A stretch of 64,000 nucleotides of DNA from Novipirellula sp052161655 (GCF_052161655.1 NZ_CP197418.1:4092001-4156000), one strand, 5' to 3'; positions 8,831 to 18,422 are shown, counted from the first letter of the stretch. Made by a program: numbers and translations. The notes: generated by a model not told the origin, from the sequence alone.

Positions 8831-9784
8831 ATGAATTCCACTGCCCCCAAAACCAGTCTTGAGTTCCGTGGCTCGCCTCTCGTTATTGGTGAAGTACTGC
8901 TCGATCATTTTCCTGATGGACGCAGTATTCTTGGCGGAGCTCCGTTTAATGTGGCATGGAATCTGCAGGGGTTTGGTCGCAAACCGACGTTTGTGTCGTC
9001 AGTAGGTGATGACCAAGAAGGAAAACAAATCAAAGAACGAATGGCGAATTGGGGTATGAAACTTGACGGTCTGCAAACCAACCCGGAACATCAAACGGGG
9101 GCGGTCCAGGTCTCGCTCGAAAATGGGCAACCCTCTTACGAGATTGTCTTCCCGCGTGCCTACGACTTCATTCAGTGCCCCGAAGTAAATCCTTCGTCCG
9201 GCGACACGGGAAATACTTTCGGATCGAGATCATCGGCTTACGAAGAACACTCGGTTTTCTATCATGGCACGCTCGCGTGGCGAGGCGAGCAAACGCGTGA
9301 CACACTGAAGCATTGGATCGCAAATTCGACCGCGTCTCGCTTTGTCGATATTAATATTCGTGAGCCGTGGTTTGACGCGAAATGGTTGCCCGAACTGCTT
9401 GAGGGAGCTGACTTCGTCAAGTTAAACGACGAAGAGCTTGCAGGTATTACGGGAATGCCGTGTGAAACGGATGATGATGTCAAACGGGCGGTTGAAAAAG
9501 TATCAAGTCTGTATGGCGCTGCGGTGGTCTACTTTATCACATGTGGTGCACGGGGTGCTTACGCGATCACGCATGACCAGACCTATTTTGCATCGGCTCC
9601 GCCACCGGAATCGATGGTCGATACGGTGGGCGCGGGGGATGGTTTTGCGGCAGCCACGATTGATGGGATTTTGGCGGGGATTTCCTACCAACAAGTCATC
9701 GATCGCGCCGTTGGTTTCGCGTCGCGTATCTGCGGTCTGCGAGGCGCCACCTCGAACGATGAGTCGATCTACCAACTGGAATAA
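8831..9784 (+). CDS. PfkB-family sugar kinase, probable fructokinase
   Basis: This 317-residue protein has the ribokinase/PfkB signatures: GGAPFNVAWNLQGFG near residue 37 (substrate site) and DTVGAGDGFAAA near residue 262 (anion hole and catalytic Asp). The GGAP-N form is typical of fructokinases. It starts 0.28 kb before the sucrose-phosphate synthase gene. In organisms that combine sucrose synthesis with amylosucrase, such as some methylotrophs, a fructokinase in the same operon recycles the fructose released from sucrose to fructose 6-phosphate. The assignment to fructose rests on this context plus the motif; another sugar is possible. Confidence 0.82.
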   Translation: MNSTAPKTSLEFRGSPLVIGEVLLDHFPDGRSILGGAPFNVAWNLQGFGRKPTFVSSVGDDQEGKQIKERMANWGMKLDGLQTNPEHQTGAVQVSLENGQPSYEIVFPRAYDFIQCPEVNPSSGDTGNTFGSRSSAYEEHSVFYHGTLAWRGEQTRDTLKHWIANSTASRFVDINIREPWFDAKWLPELLEGADFVKLNDEELAGITGMPCETDDDVKRAVEKVSSLYGAAVVYFITCGARGAYAITHDQTYFASAPPPESMVDTVGAGDGFAAATIDGILAGISYQQVIDRAVGFASRICGLRGATSNDESIYQLE

Positions 9785-10066
9785 AGAGTCAATCGCACAC
9801 GAAGGGTCAGCCCCGGACCGTCAAACGCTGGGTAAGGTGCGAGCCTCGGCCCCAATTGCGTCGGGGATGTTAGCAATACGGCACGAGTTCTCTGGTTGCG
9901 ACGTGTAAAACGTTGGAAAAACAGGAGCCGACGTCGTTCGCTGCAGTGATGGGGACATCATTTTCGATGCGCCGCACGCTACAATAGCGACTTAGCAATC
10001 CCCACTCAATCATTGTTGCCCGCTCAATCATTGTTGTTCAACTACTCCAACAGAAACGTCAAGGTT

Positions 10067-12280
10067 ATGCCTGAAACGAAGCCTGAAGAGCCTGCTGAGA
10101 TTAAGAGTTCGCGATCGAATCGACTCCTCGACCGCGAAAACGGATTGAAGATCACGTTGATCAGCTTGCACGGATTGATTCGCGCACACGAGCCCGAGTT
10201 GGGGTGTGATGCAGATACCGGCGGCCAAGTGATTTATGTGCTGGAACTTGCTCGCGAACTCGCGTCGCAACCGAATGTCCGCGAAGTCGAGTTGTTGACT
10301 CGCCAGATCATCGATCCAAAGGTGTCGGACGACTATGCACAACTCGAAGAGAAGATCAGCGAAAACGCCAAGCTGATTCGCATCCCGTTTGGTCCCAAGC
10401 GTTATTTGAAGAAGGAAGCGCTGTGGCCCTACGTTGACCATTTTATTGACCAGACACTCGTGCATTTTCGTCGCACGGGGATTCCCGACATCATCCACGG
10501 TCACTATGCCGACGCGGGACTCGCCGGGGCACAGCTTTCCCGTTTGTTGCACGTTCCCTTTATCTTCACGGGACACTCGCTTGGCCGGGTGAAGCGGCAA
10601 CGCTTGTCGCTGGACAAAGACAATCTTGCATCGCTGGATCGGCGTTACAAGTTTTCGCTTCGCACCGAAGCCGAAGAAATCGCCCTGGAGACCGCGTCGA
10701 TGGTCGTGACCAGTACGACGCAAGAGGTTCAGCAGCAATACGAACTGTATGACCATTACGTGCCGTCACGCATGGAGGTAATTCCGCCGGGCGTCGATTT
10801 GTCACGGTTCTCTCCGGCCACGTCGGATTGGAAACGTCCTCCAATCGCCGAAGCGCTGGATCCGTTTTTGCGAGATCCAAACAAGCCGATGATCTTGACG
10901 ATGGCGCGGCCCGATGAACGCAAAAACCTGACCAAGCTTGTTGATGTTTATGGACAAAGCGAGCAGCTTCAGAAGTTGGCAAACCTAGTTTTGGTGATGG
11001 GGTCACGAGACGACATCCTGGAATTACCCAAGGCACAACGTCGCGTCCTCGATAGCGTCCTGCACCGAATCGATAAATACGATCTGTATGGACACGTTGC
11101 CTATCCGAAAACGCACTCGCCAAGCGATGTGCCTGATTTGTATCGCTTTGCGGCACAAGGCAAGGGCGTGTTCATTAACCCCGCCTTGACCGAGCCATTT
11201 GGTTTGACGTTGTTAGAGGCCGGAGCGACGGGGGTGCCGATTGTGGCGACCAACGATGGCGGGCCTCGTGACATCATCGCGAATTGCAATAACGGGCTGC
11301 TTATCGATCCGGTCGATGGCGAGATGATCGAGAAAGCGTTGCTCCGCGCGTTGACCGAGCCCGAGCAGTGGGAAGCATGGTCCAAGGCCGGGATCGAAGG
11401 GACACGCAAGCATTACTCGTGGAGCAATCACGCTCATCGCTATCTGCGTGATTTGGACGATATTCTCGAGCATTCGTCGGTTCCGGCGCTCGTCAGCGCC
11501 CCGCGGGCTCGGCGGTTGCCTGAGTTTGATCGCTTGATTGTGACCGATCTCGACAATACGTTGTCCGGCGACGACGAGGCACTTGCCCAATTTGCTGCGT
11601 TGCTTGAGGAACATGACCACATCGGTTTTGGTATCGCGACCGGTCGGCGGTTGGATAGTGCGATGGAATTGATCGAAGAACTGGGGCTGCCGCGTCCCGA
11701 CGTGATCGACACCGATGCCGGCACGCAGCTGCATTACGGAAAAAAATTGACTCCCGACCGCAGTTGGCGAAAACAGATTAACTATGCGTGGAAACCCGAC
11801 GAAATTCGCAAGGTGTTGGACGAGATACCGGGTCTATTTCGCCAGGACGACTCGAACCAATCCGAGTTCAAAATCAGTTATGAGATAGACAATAAGGTGG
11901 CGCCGTCTACGATGCAGATTAAGAAACATCTGCGATCGGCTGGATTACGTGCTAAGGTTCTGTTGTCGTTGGGCATGTATCTTGACATCATTCCCGTTCG
12001 CGGCGGCAGCGACATGACGATTCGCCATTTGATGTGGAAATGGGGCTTTTCGGCCGAACATGTCCTGGTGGCTGGCGATAGCGGAAATGACGCCGGCATG
12101 TTGCAGGGCCGCAGTCTGGGGGTAGTCGTCGCCAACTACAGTCCCGAATTGAATCGACTTCGCAACCATCCTCGAATATATTTTGCCGAGCAACCGCACG
12201 CGCGAGGTATTATCGAAGGCATCGACTACTACAATTTTTTAGAGAATATCGTAATTCCCAATGATCAGATCGAATCCTAA
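10067..12280 (+). CDS. Fused sucrose-phosphate synthase / sucrose-phosphate phosphatase
   Basis: Residues 1 to about 475 form a GT-B (GT4) sucrose-phosphate synthase: ITLISLHGLIRAHEPELG with DTGGQVIYVLELA near the N-terminus, FTGHSLGRVKR, ARPDERKNLT and the nucleotide-sugar site NPALTEPFGLTLLEA. The remaining 260 residues are a HAD phosphatase with DLDNT (nucleophile Asp), IATGRR and GDSGNDAGML, all key residues intact. It would make sucrose 6-phosphate from a nucleotide glucose and fructose 6-phosphate and then hydrolyse it to sucrose. The ATG at 10067 is preferred over a TTG at 10013, which would add 18 residues ahead of a normal beginning. Its end overlaps the amylosucrase gene by 20 bases. 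Confidence 0.9.
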   Translation: MPETKPEEPAEIKSSRSNRLLDRENGLKITLISLHGLIRAHEPELGCDADTGGQVIYVLELARELASQPNVREVELLTRQIIDPKVSDDYAQLEEKISENAKLIRIPFGPKRYLKKEALWPYVDHFIDQTLVHFRRTGIPDIIHGHYADAGLAGAQLSRLLHVPFIFTGHSLGRVKRQRLSLDKDNLASLDRRYKFSLRTEAEEIALETASMVVTSTTQEVQQQYELYDHYVPSRMEVIPPGVDLSRFSPATSDWKRPPIAEALDPFLRDPNKPMILTMARPDERKNLTKLVDVYGQSEQLQKLANLVLVMGSRDDILELPKAQRRVLDSVLHRIDKYDLYGHVAYPKTHSPSDVPDLYRFAAQGKGVFINPALTEPFGLTLLEAGATGVPIVATNDGGPRDIIANCNNGLLIDPVDGEMIEKALLRALTEPEQWEAWSKAGIEGTRKHYSWSNHAHRYLRDLDDILEHSSVPALVSAPRARRLPEFDRLIVTDLDNTLSGDDEALAQFAALLEEHDHIGFGIATGRRLDSAMELIEELGLPRPDVIDTDAGTQLHYGKKLTPDRSWRKQINYAWKPDEIRKVLDEIPGLFRQDDSNQSEFKISYEIDNKVAPSTMQIKKHLRSAGLRAKVLLSLGMYLDIIPVRGGSDMTIRHLMWKWGFSAEHVLVAGDSGNDAGMLQGRSLGVVVANYSPELNRLRNHPRIYFAEQPHARGIIEGIDYYNFLENIVIPNDQIES

Positions 12281-14267
12281 AGGAATCCGCAACGGCAGCA
12301 GCACGTCGCACGCCAGCGGACTCTCTTACGAAGCCGATCTTTCGTTACAGCGTTTGTCGCCTCGGCTACAAGCGTTCTGGGACGCGAATGACGCCGACGA
12401 AGAACTGCGTCATGAATTCGGCGTGCGTCTGATCGACAATTGGGAAGAGCTCTTTGGGCTGTTGTTCCAATTGTACGGCACTCGGTACGACTTCTTCTAT
12501 CATCTCGAGCAAATCCTGCTGACGTCGGCCCACGCGTGGCTGGATCGCCCCGAAGAACTCCGTGAACTCGATCGACACCGGATCAACGAACCCGATTGGT
12601 TCGCTTCGGAAAAAATCGTGGGGGGGGCGTTGTACGTCGATCTGTTCAGCGAAAATCTTGGCAAGCTGGCGGATTCGATTGACTATTTCAAAGAACTCGG
12701 GCTGACCTATCTGCACCTGATGCCGTTGTTTGCGGTTCGCCCAGGCGACAATGATGGCGGCTATGCGATCAGCAACTACCGCAGCGTGGACCCGCGACTA
12801 GGGACGATCGATGACTTGCGGAACTTGGCAAACGAGCTTCGCAAGGCCGGAATCGTGTTGGTGCTGGACTTCGTCTTTAACCACACCTCGGATGACCACG
12901 ATTGGGCAAAACGTGCACAATCGGGCGACCCGGAATACCAGAACTTTTATTACATCTTTCCCGATCGTGGGCTGCCGGATCAATACGAACGCACACTCCG
13001 CGAGATCTTTCCTACCGTACGCCGTGGAAACTTCACCTGGCACGACGGAATGCAGAGTTGGGTGTGGACGACGTTCAACAGTTTCCAGTGGGATTTGAAT
13101 TACAGCAATCCAGCGGTGTTCCGTGCGATGCTGGAGGAGATGTACTTTATCTCGAGCACCGGGATCGATATCTTGCGGCTCGATGCGGTTGCGTTCGTTT
13201 GGAAACAAATGGGCACCAATTGCGAAAATCTGCCCGAAGCTCACACGCTGATTCAAGCCTTCAGCCGGCTAGCTCGGATCGCGACGCCGAGTTTGTTGTT
13301 CAAGTCCGAAGCGATTGTGCATCCCGACGACGTGGTTAAATACATCAGTCCCGAAGAGTGCCAGATTTCGTACAACCCGACGCTGATGGCGTTGTTGTGG
13401 GAATCGCTTGCCACTCACGAGACACGCTTGCTAACTCGATCGTTGAGCCATCGACACAAGTTGCCCAAGCATACAGGCTGGGTCAACTATCTGCGCTGTC
13501 ATGACGACATCGGCTGGACGTTCGACGATGCCGACGCCGCAGCGTTGGGGATCAATGCCTACGACCATCGCCAATTTTTGAATCAATTTTACACCGGGCA
13601 ATTCAAAGACTCGTTTGCTCGTGGTGTCCCGTTTCAAGAGAATGTCGAAACGGGCGACATGCGAATCGCCGGCACGCTGGCGTCGTTGGCAGGACTTGAG
13701 CACGCGATCGAAGAAGGCGACGAACACGAAAAAGAAATGTCAATTCGCCGGATGCTGCTACTGCAAGGCATCACGCTCAGCATCGGAGGCATTCCGCTAC
13801 TGTATCTGGGCGAAGAATGGGGGATGTTGAACGATTACGATTTCGTCAAAGACCCCGCCAAAGCTGGTGACACGCGTTGGGTGCATCGACCGCGGATGCA
13901 GTGGGAATTTTTGCACGAGTTGAATGACACAATCGCCTCGGGCAGCGGATCGATTCGCAAACGCATCTTTCGATCACTGCAAAAATTGATTGCGACACGA
14001 AAGGCGTTGCCCGCATTGGCCGGACAACAAATGGAACTGATTGCGACGGGCAATAAACATCTACTGAGCTTCATTCGCATCAATGAAAGTTACCGCTTGA
14101 TCGTGATCGCTAACTTTACCGATCAACCACAATCGGTGGACGGCAATCGATTGCGTACCGTCGGGCTCGGTCGATTCTTCAAAGACGCTTTGACTGATCG
14201 CGAATTTGGCACGAGCGACGATATCGTGGTGGATGCTTACGAAACTTTGTGGTTAATGCGAGTGTGA
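12261..14267 (+). CDS. Amylosucrase (GH13 family, subfamily 4)
   Basis: The 668-residue protein is close to the usual amylosucrase length. The GH13 catalytic residues are visible: nucleophile Asp308 in DILRLDAVAF, acid/base Glu350 in LFKSEAIV and the transition-state Asp415 in RCHDDIGW. FVFNHTSDDHDWA and GGYAISNYR are typical family segments. An amylosucrase transfers glucose from sucrose to a growing alpha-1,4-glucan and releases fructose. The start overlaps the preceding synthase gene by 20 bases, implying translational coupling, so the sucrose maker and sucrose user are co-expressed. A sucrose hydrolase of the same subfamily is the main alternative. Confidence 0.88.
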   Translation: MIRSNPKGIRNGSSTSHASGLSYEADLSLQRLSPRLQAFWDANDADEELRHEFGVRLIDNWEELFGLLFQLYGTRYDFFYHLEQILLTSAHAWLDRPEELRELDRHRINEPDWFASEKIVGGALYVDLFSENLGKLADSIDYFKELGLTYLHLMPLFAVRPGDNDGGYAISNYRSVDPRLGTIDDLRNLANELRKAGIVLVLDFVFNHTSDDHDWAKRAQSGDPEYQNFYYIFPDRGLPDQYERTLREIFPTVRRGNFTWHDGMQSWVWTTFNSFQWDLNYSNPAVFRAMLEEMYFISSTGIDILRLDAVAFVWKQMGTNCENLPEAHTLIQAFSRLARIATPSLLFKSEAIVHPDDVVKYISPEECQISYNPTLMALLWESLATHETRLLTRSLSHRHKLPKHTGWVNYLRCHDDIGWTFDDADAAALGINAYDHRQFLNQFYTGQFKDSFARGVPFQENVETGDMRIAGTLASLAGLEHAIEEGDEHEKEMSIRRMLLLQGITLSIGGIPLLYLGEEWGMLNDYDFVKDPAKAGDTRWVHRPRMQWEFLHELNDTIASGSGSIRKRIFRSLQKLIATRKALPALAGQQMELIATGNKHLLSFIRINESYRLIVIANFTDQPQSVDGNRLRTVGLGRFFKDALTDREFGTSDDIVVDAYETLWLMRV

Positions 14268-14274
14268 ACCGAAA

Positions 14275-15093
14275 ATGGATTTGAAAGTACTAGCGACCGA
14301 CTTGGACGGCACGTTCATTCCGCTGGACAACAACCTCGAAAATCGAAGGGATCTTACCGAGGTCCAGCGATATTTGAGTGAACACGGCATCGAATTGCTG
14401 TTCGTCACGGGGCGTCATTTTGCGTCGGTACAAGGTGCGATCGCCGAGCACGCTTTGCCTCATCCCGAATGGATCATCTGTGACGTCGGGACAACGATCA
14501 TGCGTCGCACGGGTTCCGCCGGATCGGCAGACGAAAAAATGGAGCGGGTCCAAGCGTACCACGATGATTTAGCGGCAATCGTGGGTCCGATCACGACCAC
14601 CGATCTGATGAAAGAGTTTTCGGGGATCGAGGGAACTCGAGAGCAAGAGTCCGAGAAGCAAGGGCCATTCAAGCTCAGCTACTATGCCGACGCGTCACGA
14701 TTGGCACCGATCGTCGAAGGATTCCAAACGCGACTGGACCGCATTTCAGCTCCCTATTCGATCATTGCCAGTGTGGATCCCTTCAACAACGACGGTTTGA
14801 TTGATCTTTTGCCGAGTGGGGTTTCCAAGGCGTATGCACTTCGCTGGTGGGCCGAGCACATGGCGGTTGATCCCGAAGCGATTGTGTTCGCCGGAGATTC
14901 CGGCAACGACTTGGCGGCGTTGACCGCGGGTTATCGAGCGATCGTGGTGCACAACGCATCGGACGAGCTGAAGCAGAATGTCACCGAGGCACATCGACTC
15001 GCCAACACTGCCGACTACGTCTTTCTAGCCAACCAAAAAGCGACCAGCGGCGTTATGGAAGGCCTAAAGCACCACCTGGCCAACGTAGGATAG
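14275..15093 (+). CDS. Sucrose-phosphatase-like HAD hydrolase
   Basis: The 272-residue protein has HAD motif I DLDGT near residue 9, FVTGRH as motif II and FAGDSGNDLAAL as motif IV, with the Cof/sucrose-phosphatase type of cap. SGVSKAYALRWWAEH is a typical lysine-bearing segment. It starts seven bases after the amylosucrase gene and likely hydrolyses sucrose 6-phosphate. That makes it a second phosphatase beside the domain fused to the synthase; a related sugar phosphate is possible. The stop codon TAG (15091-15093) lies inside the border of a genomic repeat (GATAGGCTTCTAGCC), so the last residues were probably set by that insertion. Confidence 0.82.
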   Translation: MDLKVLATDLDGTFIPLDNNLENRRDLTEVQRYLSEHGIELLFVTGRHFASVQGAIAEHALPHPEWIICDVGTTIMRRTGSAGSADEKMERVQAYHDDLAAIVGPITTTDLMKEFSGIEGTREQESEKQGPFKLSYYADASRLAPIVEGFQTRLDRISAPYSIIASVDPFNNDGLIDLLPSGVSKAYALRWWAEHMAVDPEAIVFAGDSGNDLAALTAGYRAIVVHNASDELKQNVTEAHRLANTADYVFLANQKATSGVMEGLKHHLANVG

Positions 15094-15512
15094 GCTTCTA
15101 GCCTGTCATCAAGAGCAATCTCCCCGTAGCGAAAGTCGCCAAGACTTTTGTCGGCATGATTGGAACCGGGAAACCGACGAGCGGAGTCGTCGGGCGACAT
15201 TGGTAGGCCGGACTCAAGTCGCGGTAGCGACGCAGATCCGGCAGGCCGCGAAAGTGATGGGGAATTCGTTACAGCCGCATGCCGGAACTGATCAATGTGG
15301 GATAGGCTTCTAGCCTGTCATCAAGAGCAATCTCCCTGTAGCGAAAGTCGCCAAGACTTTTGTCGGCATGATTGGAACGGGAAAACCGACGAGCGGAGTC
15401 GTCGGGCGACATTGGTAGGCCGGACTCAAGTTGCGATAGCGACGCAGATCCGGCAGGCCGCGAAAGTGATGGGGAATTCGTTACAGCCGCCATACCGGAA
15501 CTCCGCTCCGCT
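15089..15512. repeat. Tandem duplication of a 212-bp unit
   Basis: The sequence beginning GATAGGCTTCTAGCCTGTCA at 15089 begins again at 15301. The two copies differ at only a few positions up to about 15490. Each contains a GTAGCGAAAGTCGCC palindrome and a GTAGGCCGGACTCAAG segment. The copies are the left part of the family C element. Confidence 0.85.
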
Positions 15513-15535
15513 GTGTTCCGGCCTACAAAATGACA

Positions 15536-15546
15536 GGCTAGAAGCC
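15536..15546 (+). repeat. Left target-site duplication of the IS4 element
   Basis: The 11 bases GGCTAGAAGCC directly precede the left inverted repeat and are repeated exactly at 17113-17123 after the right inverted repeat. Confidence 0.93.
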
Positions 15547-17112
15547 TTTTTATACCCCAAAACATTTTCTTGCCTTTTCTCGTGTGTGTGCGAATGATTC
15601 TGCGATTTAGATTTTCATCGCACGGAGGTTGCACGGATGGTTATCGATTGGGTACGGCAGGAATTTGAATCGTTGGACCTGGGCCACAAGCGGCGGGTGG
15701 ATCGCGTTGTTAAGTTTGTCTCTCAAGCTTCCTCGATCGGCGAGTCGACACCGGACCGTGTTCGTTCCAAAGCTGACTTGAAGGGAATTTATCGCTTAGC
15801 CAACAACCCCAAGGTAGACGTGGATCAAATCTTCGACGCACATCATCAGGCCGCTCGAAAGCGATGCGGCGAGCACAAACGGGTCTTTCTGGATCAGGAC
15901 TCGTCCGAGTTCGATCTGACCAAGCCAAAGCAGCAGGTCAGCGGGGCAGGACCGCTTTCGGGCGGCAAACGTTTTGGCTTTTTCTACCATCCGCTCTACG
16001 CCGTTGCTGCCCCAGGCATCCCCTTGGGAGTGGTCGACCAAGTTCTTTGGACTCGTGATGCGACGTCATTGGAAGTGCCAGCCAAGGAGCGCAAAGCCGA
16101 ACGGCAGCGACGCTGTTTTGAAGAAAAAGAGAGCAGCCGATGGATGGAAATGATGCAAAGCGGCGAGCAAATCGCCCGCTCGATGCCGCAAACTCAGTTC
16201 ATTCAGCTTTCCGACAGCGAATCGGACATTGGCGAACTGCTGGCCGAGGCGGCGGAGTTTCCAGAGAACTATGGATTCATCATTCGTCAGTGCCGGACTC
16301 AGAAGATCGTCGCCGCCGTCGATGCGGTCACCGGCTCGCCGATTGATGATGTCACGACAATTGAAGAGACGCTTTCAAAGGTCGCTTGGCGTGGAGAGAA
16401 AACGGTTTCGATCGGTGGCCGAGACGCTCCGGTGCTTCCAGATGATAAGAAACGAGCTCGGAAACAGGCACGTATTTCACGCGAAGCGCTGGTGCAATTT
16501 CGCAGCGTGCGCGTCAAAGTTGCCGGAACCGGGCGGTCCAGCACTGGCAAGTTGACCGACACTTGGATCAATGTGGTGGAGTCGCTCGAGGTGGATCCGC
16601 CAATCGGTGAAGCCCCGATTAACTGGATGCTTCTGACAACCCTGCCGGTCAGTTCGGCGGAAGAAATTGACGAGGTTTTGACCGGCTACTGTTTTCGTTG
16701 GCTAGTGGAGTTGTACTTCAAAACACTTAAAAGTGGGCTTCACATCGAAGACATGAAGTACGAAACATTGGAGCGTTATATACGAGCGTTTTCGATGCTC
16801 ACGGTCGTCGCTTGGAGAGTGGAGTACCTCAAGGGCGCCACACGTCATGACGGACAGTCGCCCTGCACGGTCTACTTTAGCGAAGACGAATGGATGGCGA
16901 TCATGATATTTCTAACTAAACGCCCGGTCGATCCGAAGTCTCCACCAACGATGGAAGCGTTCGGAAAATCGATCGCCATCCTAGGCGGCTACATCGACAA
17001 AAAATCGCAGGGTCCTGCCGGCTCAAGAACTCTCTGGCGAGGGATGAACCGTTTCTCGACCATTGTTGAAGCGTTCGTTGCATTCAAGCAAATGAGTTTT
17101 GGGGTATAAAAA
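15547..17112 (+). mobile_element. IS4-family insertion sequence, complete (1566 bp)
   Basis: Perfect 17-bp terminal inverted repeats TTTTTATACCCCAAAAC lie at 15547-15563 and, inverted, at 17096-17112. The element holds one intact transposase gene whose stop codon lies within the right repeat. The 11-bp direct duplication at the flanks is within the 9-13 bp range known for the IS4 family. The perfect ends, perfect duplication and open frame point to a recent, probably active insertion. Confidence 0.95.
15637..17109 (+). CDS. IS4-family transposase
   Basis: The 490-residue DDE transposase has Asp88 (in FLDQDSSEF), Asp193 (in QLSDSESD) and Glu358, spaced about 105 and 165 residues apart as expected for IS4/Tn5-type enzymes. 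The family signature Y-x2-R-x3-E-x6-K is exact in GYCFRWLVELYFKTLK. The N-terminal segment (KADLKGIYRLANN) resembles the Tn5-type DNA-binding domain. GGAGG at 15624-15628, eight bases before the ATG, is one of the best ribosome binding sites in the window. The gene is intact and its stop TAA falls within the right terminal repeat. Confidence 0.95.
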   Translation: MVIDWVRQEFESLDLGHKRRVDRVVKFVSQASSIGESTPDRVRSKADLKGIYRLANNPKVDVDQIFDAHHQAARKRCGEHKRVFLDQDSSEFDLTKPKQQVSGAGPLSGGKRFGFFYHPLYAVAAPGIPLGVVDQVLWTRDATSLEVPAKERKAERQRRCFEEKESSRWMEMMQSGEQIARSMPQTQFIQLSDSESDIGELLAEAAEFPENYGFIIRQCRTQKIVAAVDAVTGSPIDDVTTIEETLSKVAWRGEKTVSIGGRDAPVLPDDKKRARKQARISREALVQFRSVRVKVAGTGRSSTGKLTDTWINVVESLEVDPPIGEAPINWMLLTTLPVSSAEEIDEVLTGYCFRWLVELYFKTLKSGLHIEDMKYETLERYIRAFSMLTVVAWRVEYLKGATRHDGQSPCTVYFSEDEWMAIMIFLTKRPVDPKSPPTMEAFGKSIAILGGYIDKKSQGPAGSRTLWRGMNRFSTIVEAFVAFKQMSFGV

Positions 17113-17123
17113 GGCTAGAAGCC
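17113..17123 (+). repeat. Right target-site duplication of the IS4 element
   Basis: GGCTAGAAGCC, identical to 15536-15546, directly follows the right inverted repeat and continues into TATCCCAC, the rest of the interrupted family C arm. Confidence 0.93.
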
Positions 17124-17135
17124 TATCCCACATGC

Positions 17136-18239
17136 CTACCCGGCGTCGGTCATGCGATGGGTTGGCACGGGGCGGCCGGGGCGGAACGCTTGCGTTTGCC
17201 GCACCTCCGCTTTCGCACCATGCGATTGACACGCTTGCTCCACCGCCGTCTCGACCAACGTTTGTAATTGCTCAGGATCAATCGCCACTCGCGCGTTGAC
17301 TACCAATTCGGCTGACTTGGATTTGCATTCCGACGTCAGCGACAATTCCGCAGCAGCGTCACTGCTGACGAGATTCGCAACCGCATGTGCCCCGTCGGAC
17401 AAACCGATCGCCTTCAAGTGGGCGGTTTCCGCTGTGGCCGTCGCCAGCGATGTCCGCAACCGATTGACAATGTCCAGCACCAAAGCGTCCAGATCAAACT
17501 CGGACTCGGACGTCGCCGTCAAACTCATGTTCAGCCAACCGAGTTCCGCTTCGCCTTCGGCGTACACGTCATAGTCCATCTCTAAAATGCGGCGTCCAAA
17601 GTCGCCTCGTTGGTCCAACAACTCTAAGAACGCATCAAAGCCTTCGCCCGTCTTCGCTGAAATACGCAGCAGGGGAACATTCGGTGCTTCGCTCGCAACC
17701 AACCGCGTCAGCTCGTCCAATTCCGGCTCGGACAATTCATCGGCCCGATTGATCAGGACAAAATCGGCTTCTTCCAATTGCTTTTTGAAGATGTAAGCCG
17801 CCTTCGGTGAGAAGCCCGCCTTGGGGTCTCCTTTCAAAATCCGCCGACCATGACTTGGTTTCAAAATCACTCCGTACGGTGCCACATCAAAACGATCGCC
17901 GAACAATTGCATCAGCGGCTGGACGACCGTGGCGACAAGGTCGGTGCAACTGCCCACCGGTTCGGCCAAAATCACATCAGGCTTGTCATCACATTGCAGT
18001 TGGTCTGCCGTGTTGGTCAGCTCGTTGAAGTTACAGCAGAAGCAAGCCCCCGCCACTTCACCGACCTTGAACCCTTGGCTTCGCAGCGTGTGCGTGTCGA
18101 CCAGATCCGTGGCCTGATCGTTCGTCACGATGCCCACCTTCAAGCCTTGCTGTTGATAAGCACGAGCGAGTCGCGCGATCGTCGTCGTCTTTCCCGCGCC
18201 GAGAAAACCGCCAACCATAATGAACCGAATCGATGACAT
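17136..18239 (-). CDS. CobW/G3E-family GTPase (metal chaperone type)
   Basis: From the ATG at 18239 (367 residues) the protein opens with MSSIRFIMVGGFLGAGKTTT, which carries the Walker A loop. VAGACFCCNF supplies the CxCC-type metal motif of COG0523 proteins, DVILAEPVGSC follows as in the family, and NRADEL replaces the G4 motif NKxD. These GTPases deliver metals (Zn, Co, Ni, Fe) to enzymes. A longer frame beginning at 18413 would add 58 residues with no family similarity, so it was not used. It follows the pseudopilin cluster by 183 bases and is probably separate. The partner and metal are not evident. Confidence 0.85.
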   Translation of the reverse strand: MSSIRFIMVGGFLGAGKTTTIARLARAYQQQGLKVGIVTNDQATDLVDTHTLRSQGFKVGEVAGACFCCNFNELTNTADQLQCDDKPDVILAEPVGSCTDLVATVVQPLMQLFGDRFDVAPYGVILKPSHGRRILKGDPKAGFSPKAAYIFKKQLEEADFVLINRADELSEPELDELTRLVASEAPNVPLLRISAKTGEGFDAFLELLDQRGDFGRRILEMDYDVYAEGEAELGWLNMSLTATSESEFDLDALVLDIVNRLRTSLATATAETAHLKAIGLSDGAHAVANLVSSDAAAELSLTSECKSKSAELVVNARVAIDPEQLQTLVETAVEQACQSHGAKAEVRQTQAFRPGRPVPTHRMTDAG

Positions 18240-18422
18240 CGTATTGCTCAGTGGGGAAAATGTGGGGGAGTTGGGAGTGTTATAGTCAGTAAAACCGAAA
18301 AAGTGACTATCCCCTCTAGACTGTGAATTTATGATAGTTGCTTTTCGCTCTGCGAAAGATCGCTCAGTCAACGCAACTTTTGCGGAGCAAAAGGCGACAC
18401 TCTTCGGAACCACAACCGAAGA

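Larger units (their letters stand above)
15297..17131. repeat. Family C inverted-repeat element, split by the IS4 insertion
   Basis: The left arm GTGGGATAGGCTTCTAGCC (15297) matches, inverted, the right arm GGCTAGAAGCC (15536-15546) followed after the insertion by TATCCCAC (17124-17131). Removing the IS and one target copy restores a perfect right arm like those at 34978-34988 and 38832-38842, so the element was whole before the IS arrived. Confidence 0.85.

Noticed and set aside
10028..10756. Minus-strand open frame inside the sucrose-phosphate synthase gene
   Set aside because: Shadow of a conserved gene with no motif of its own.
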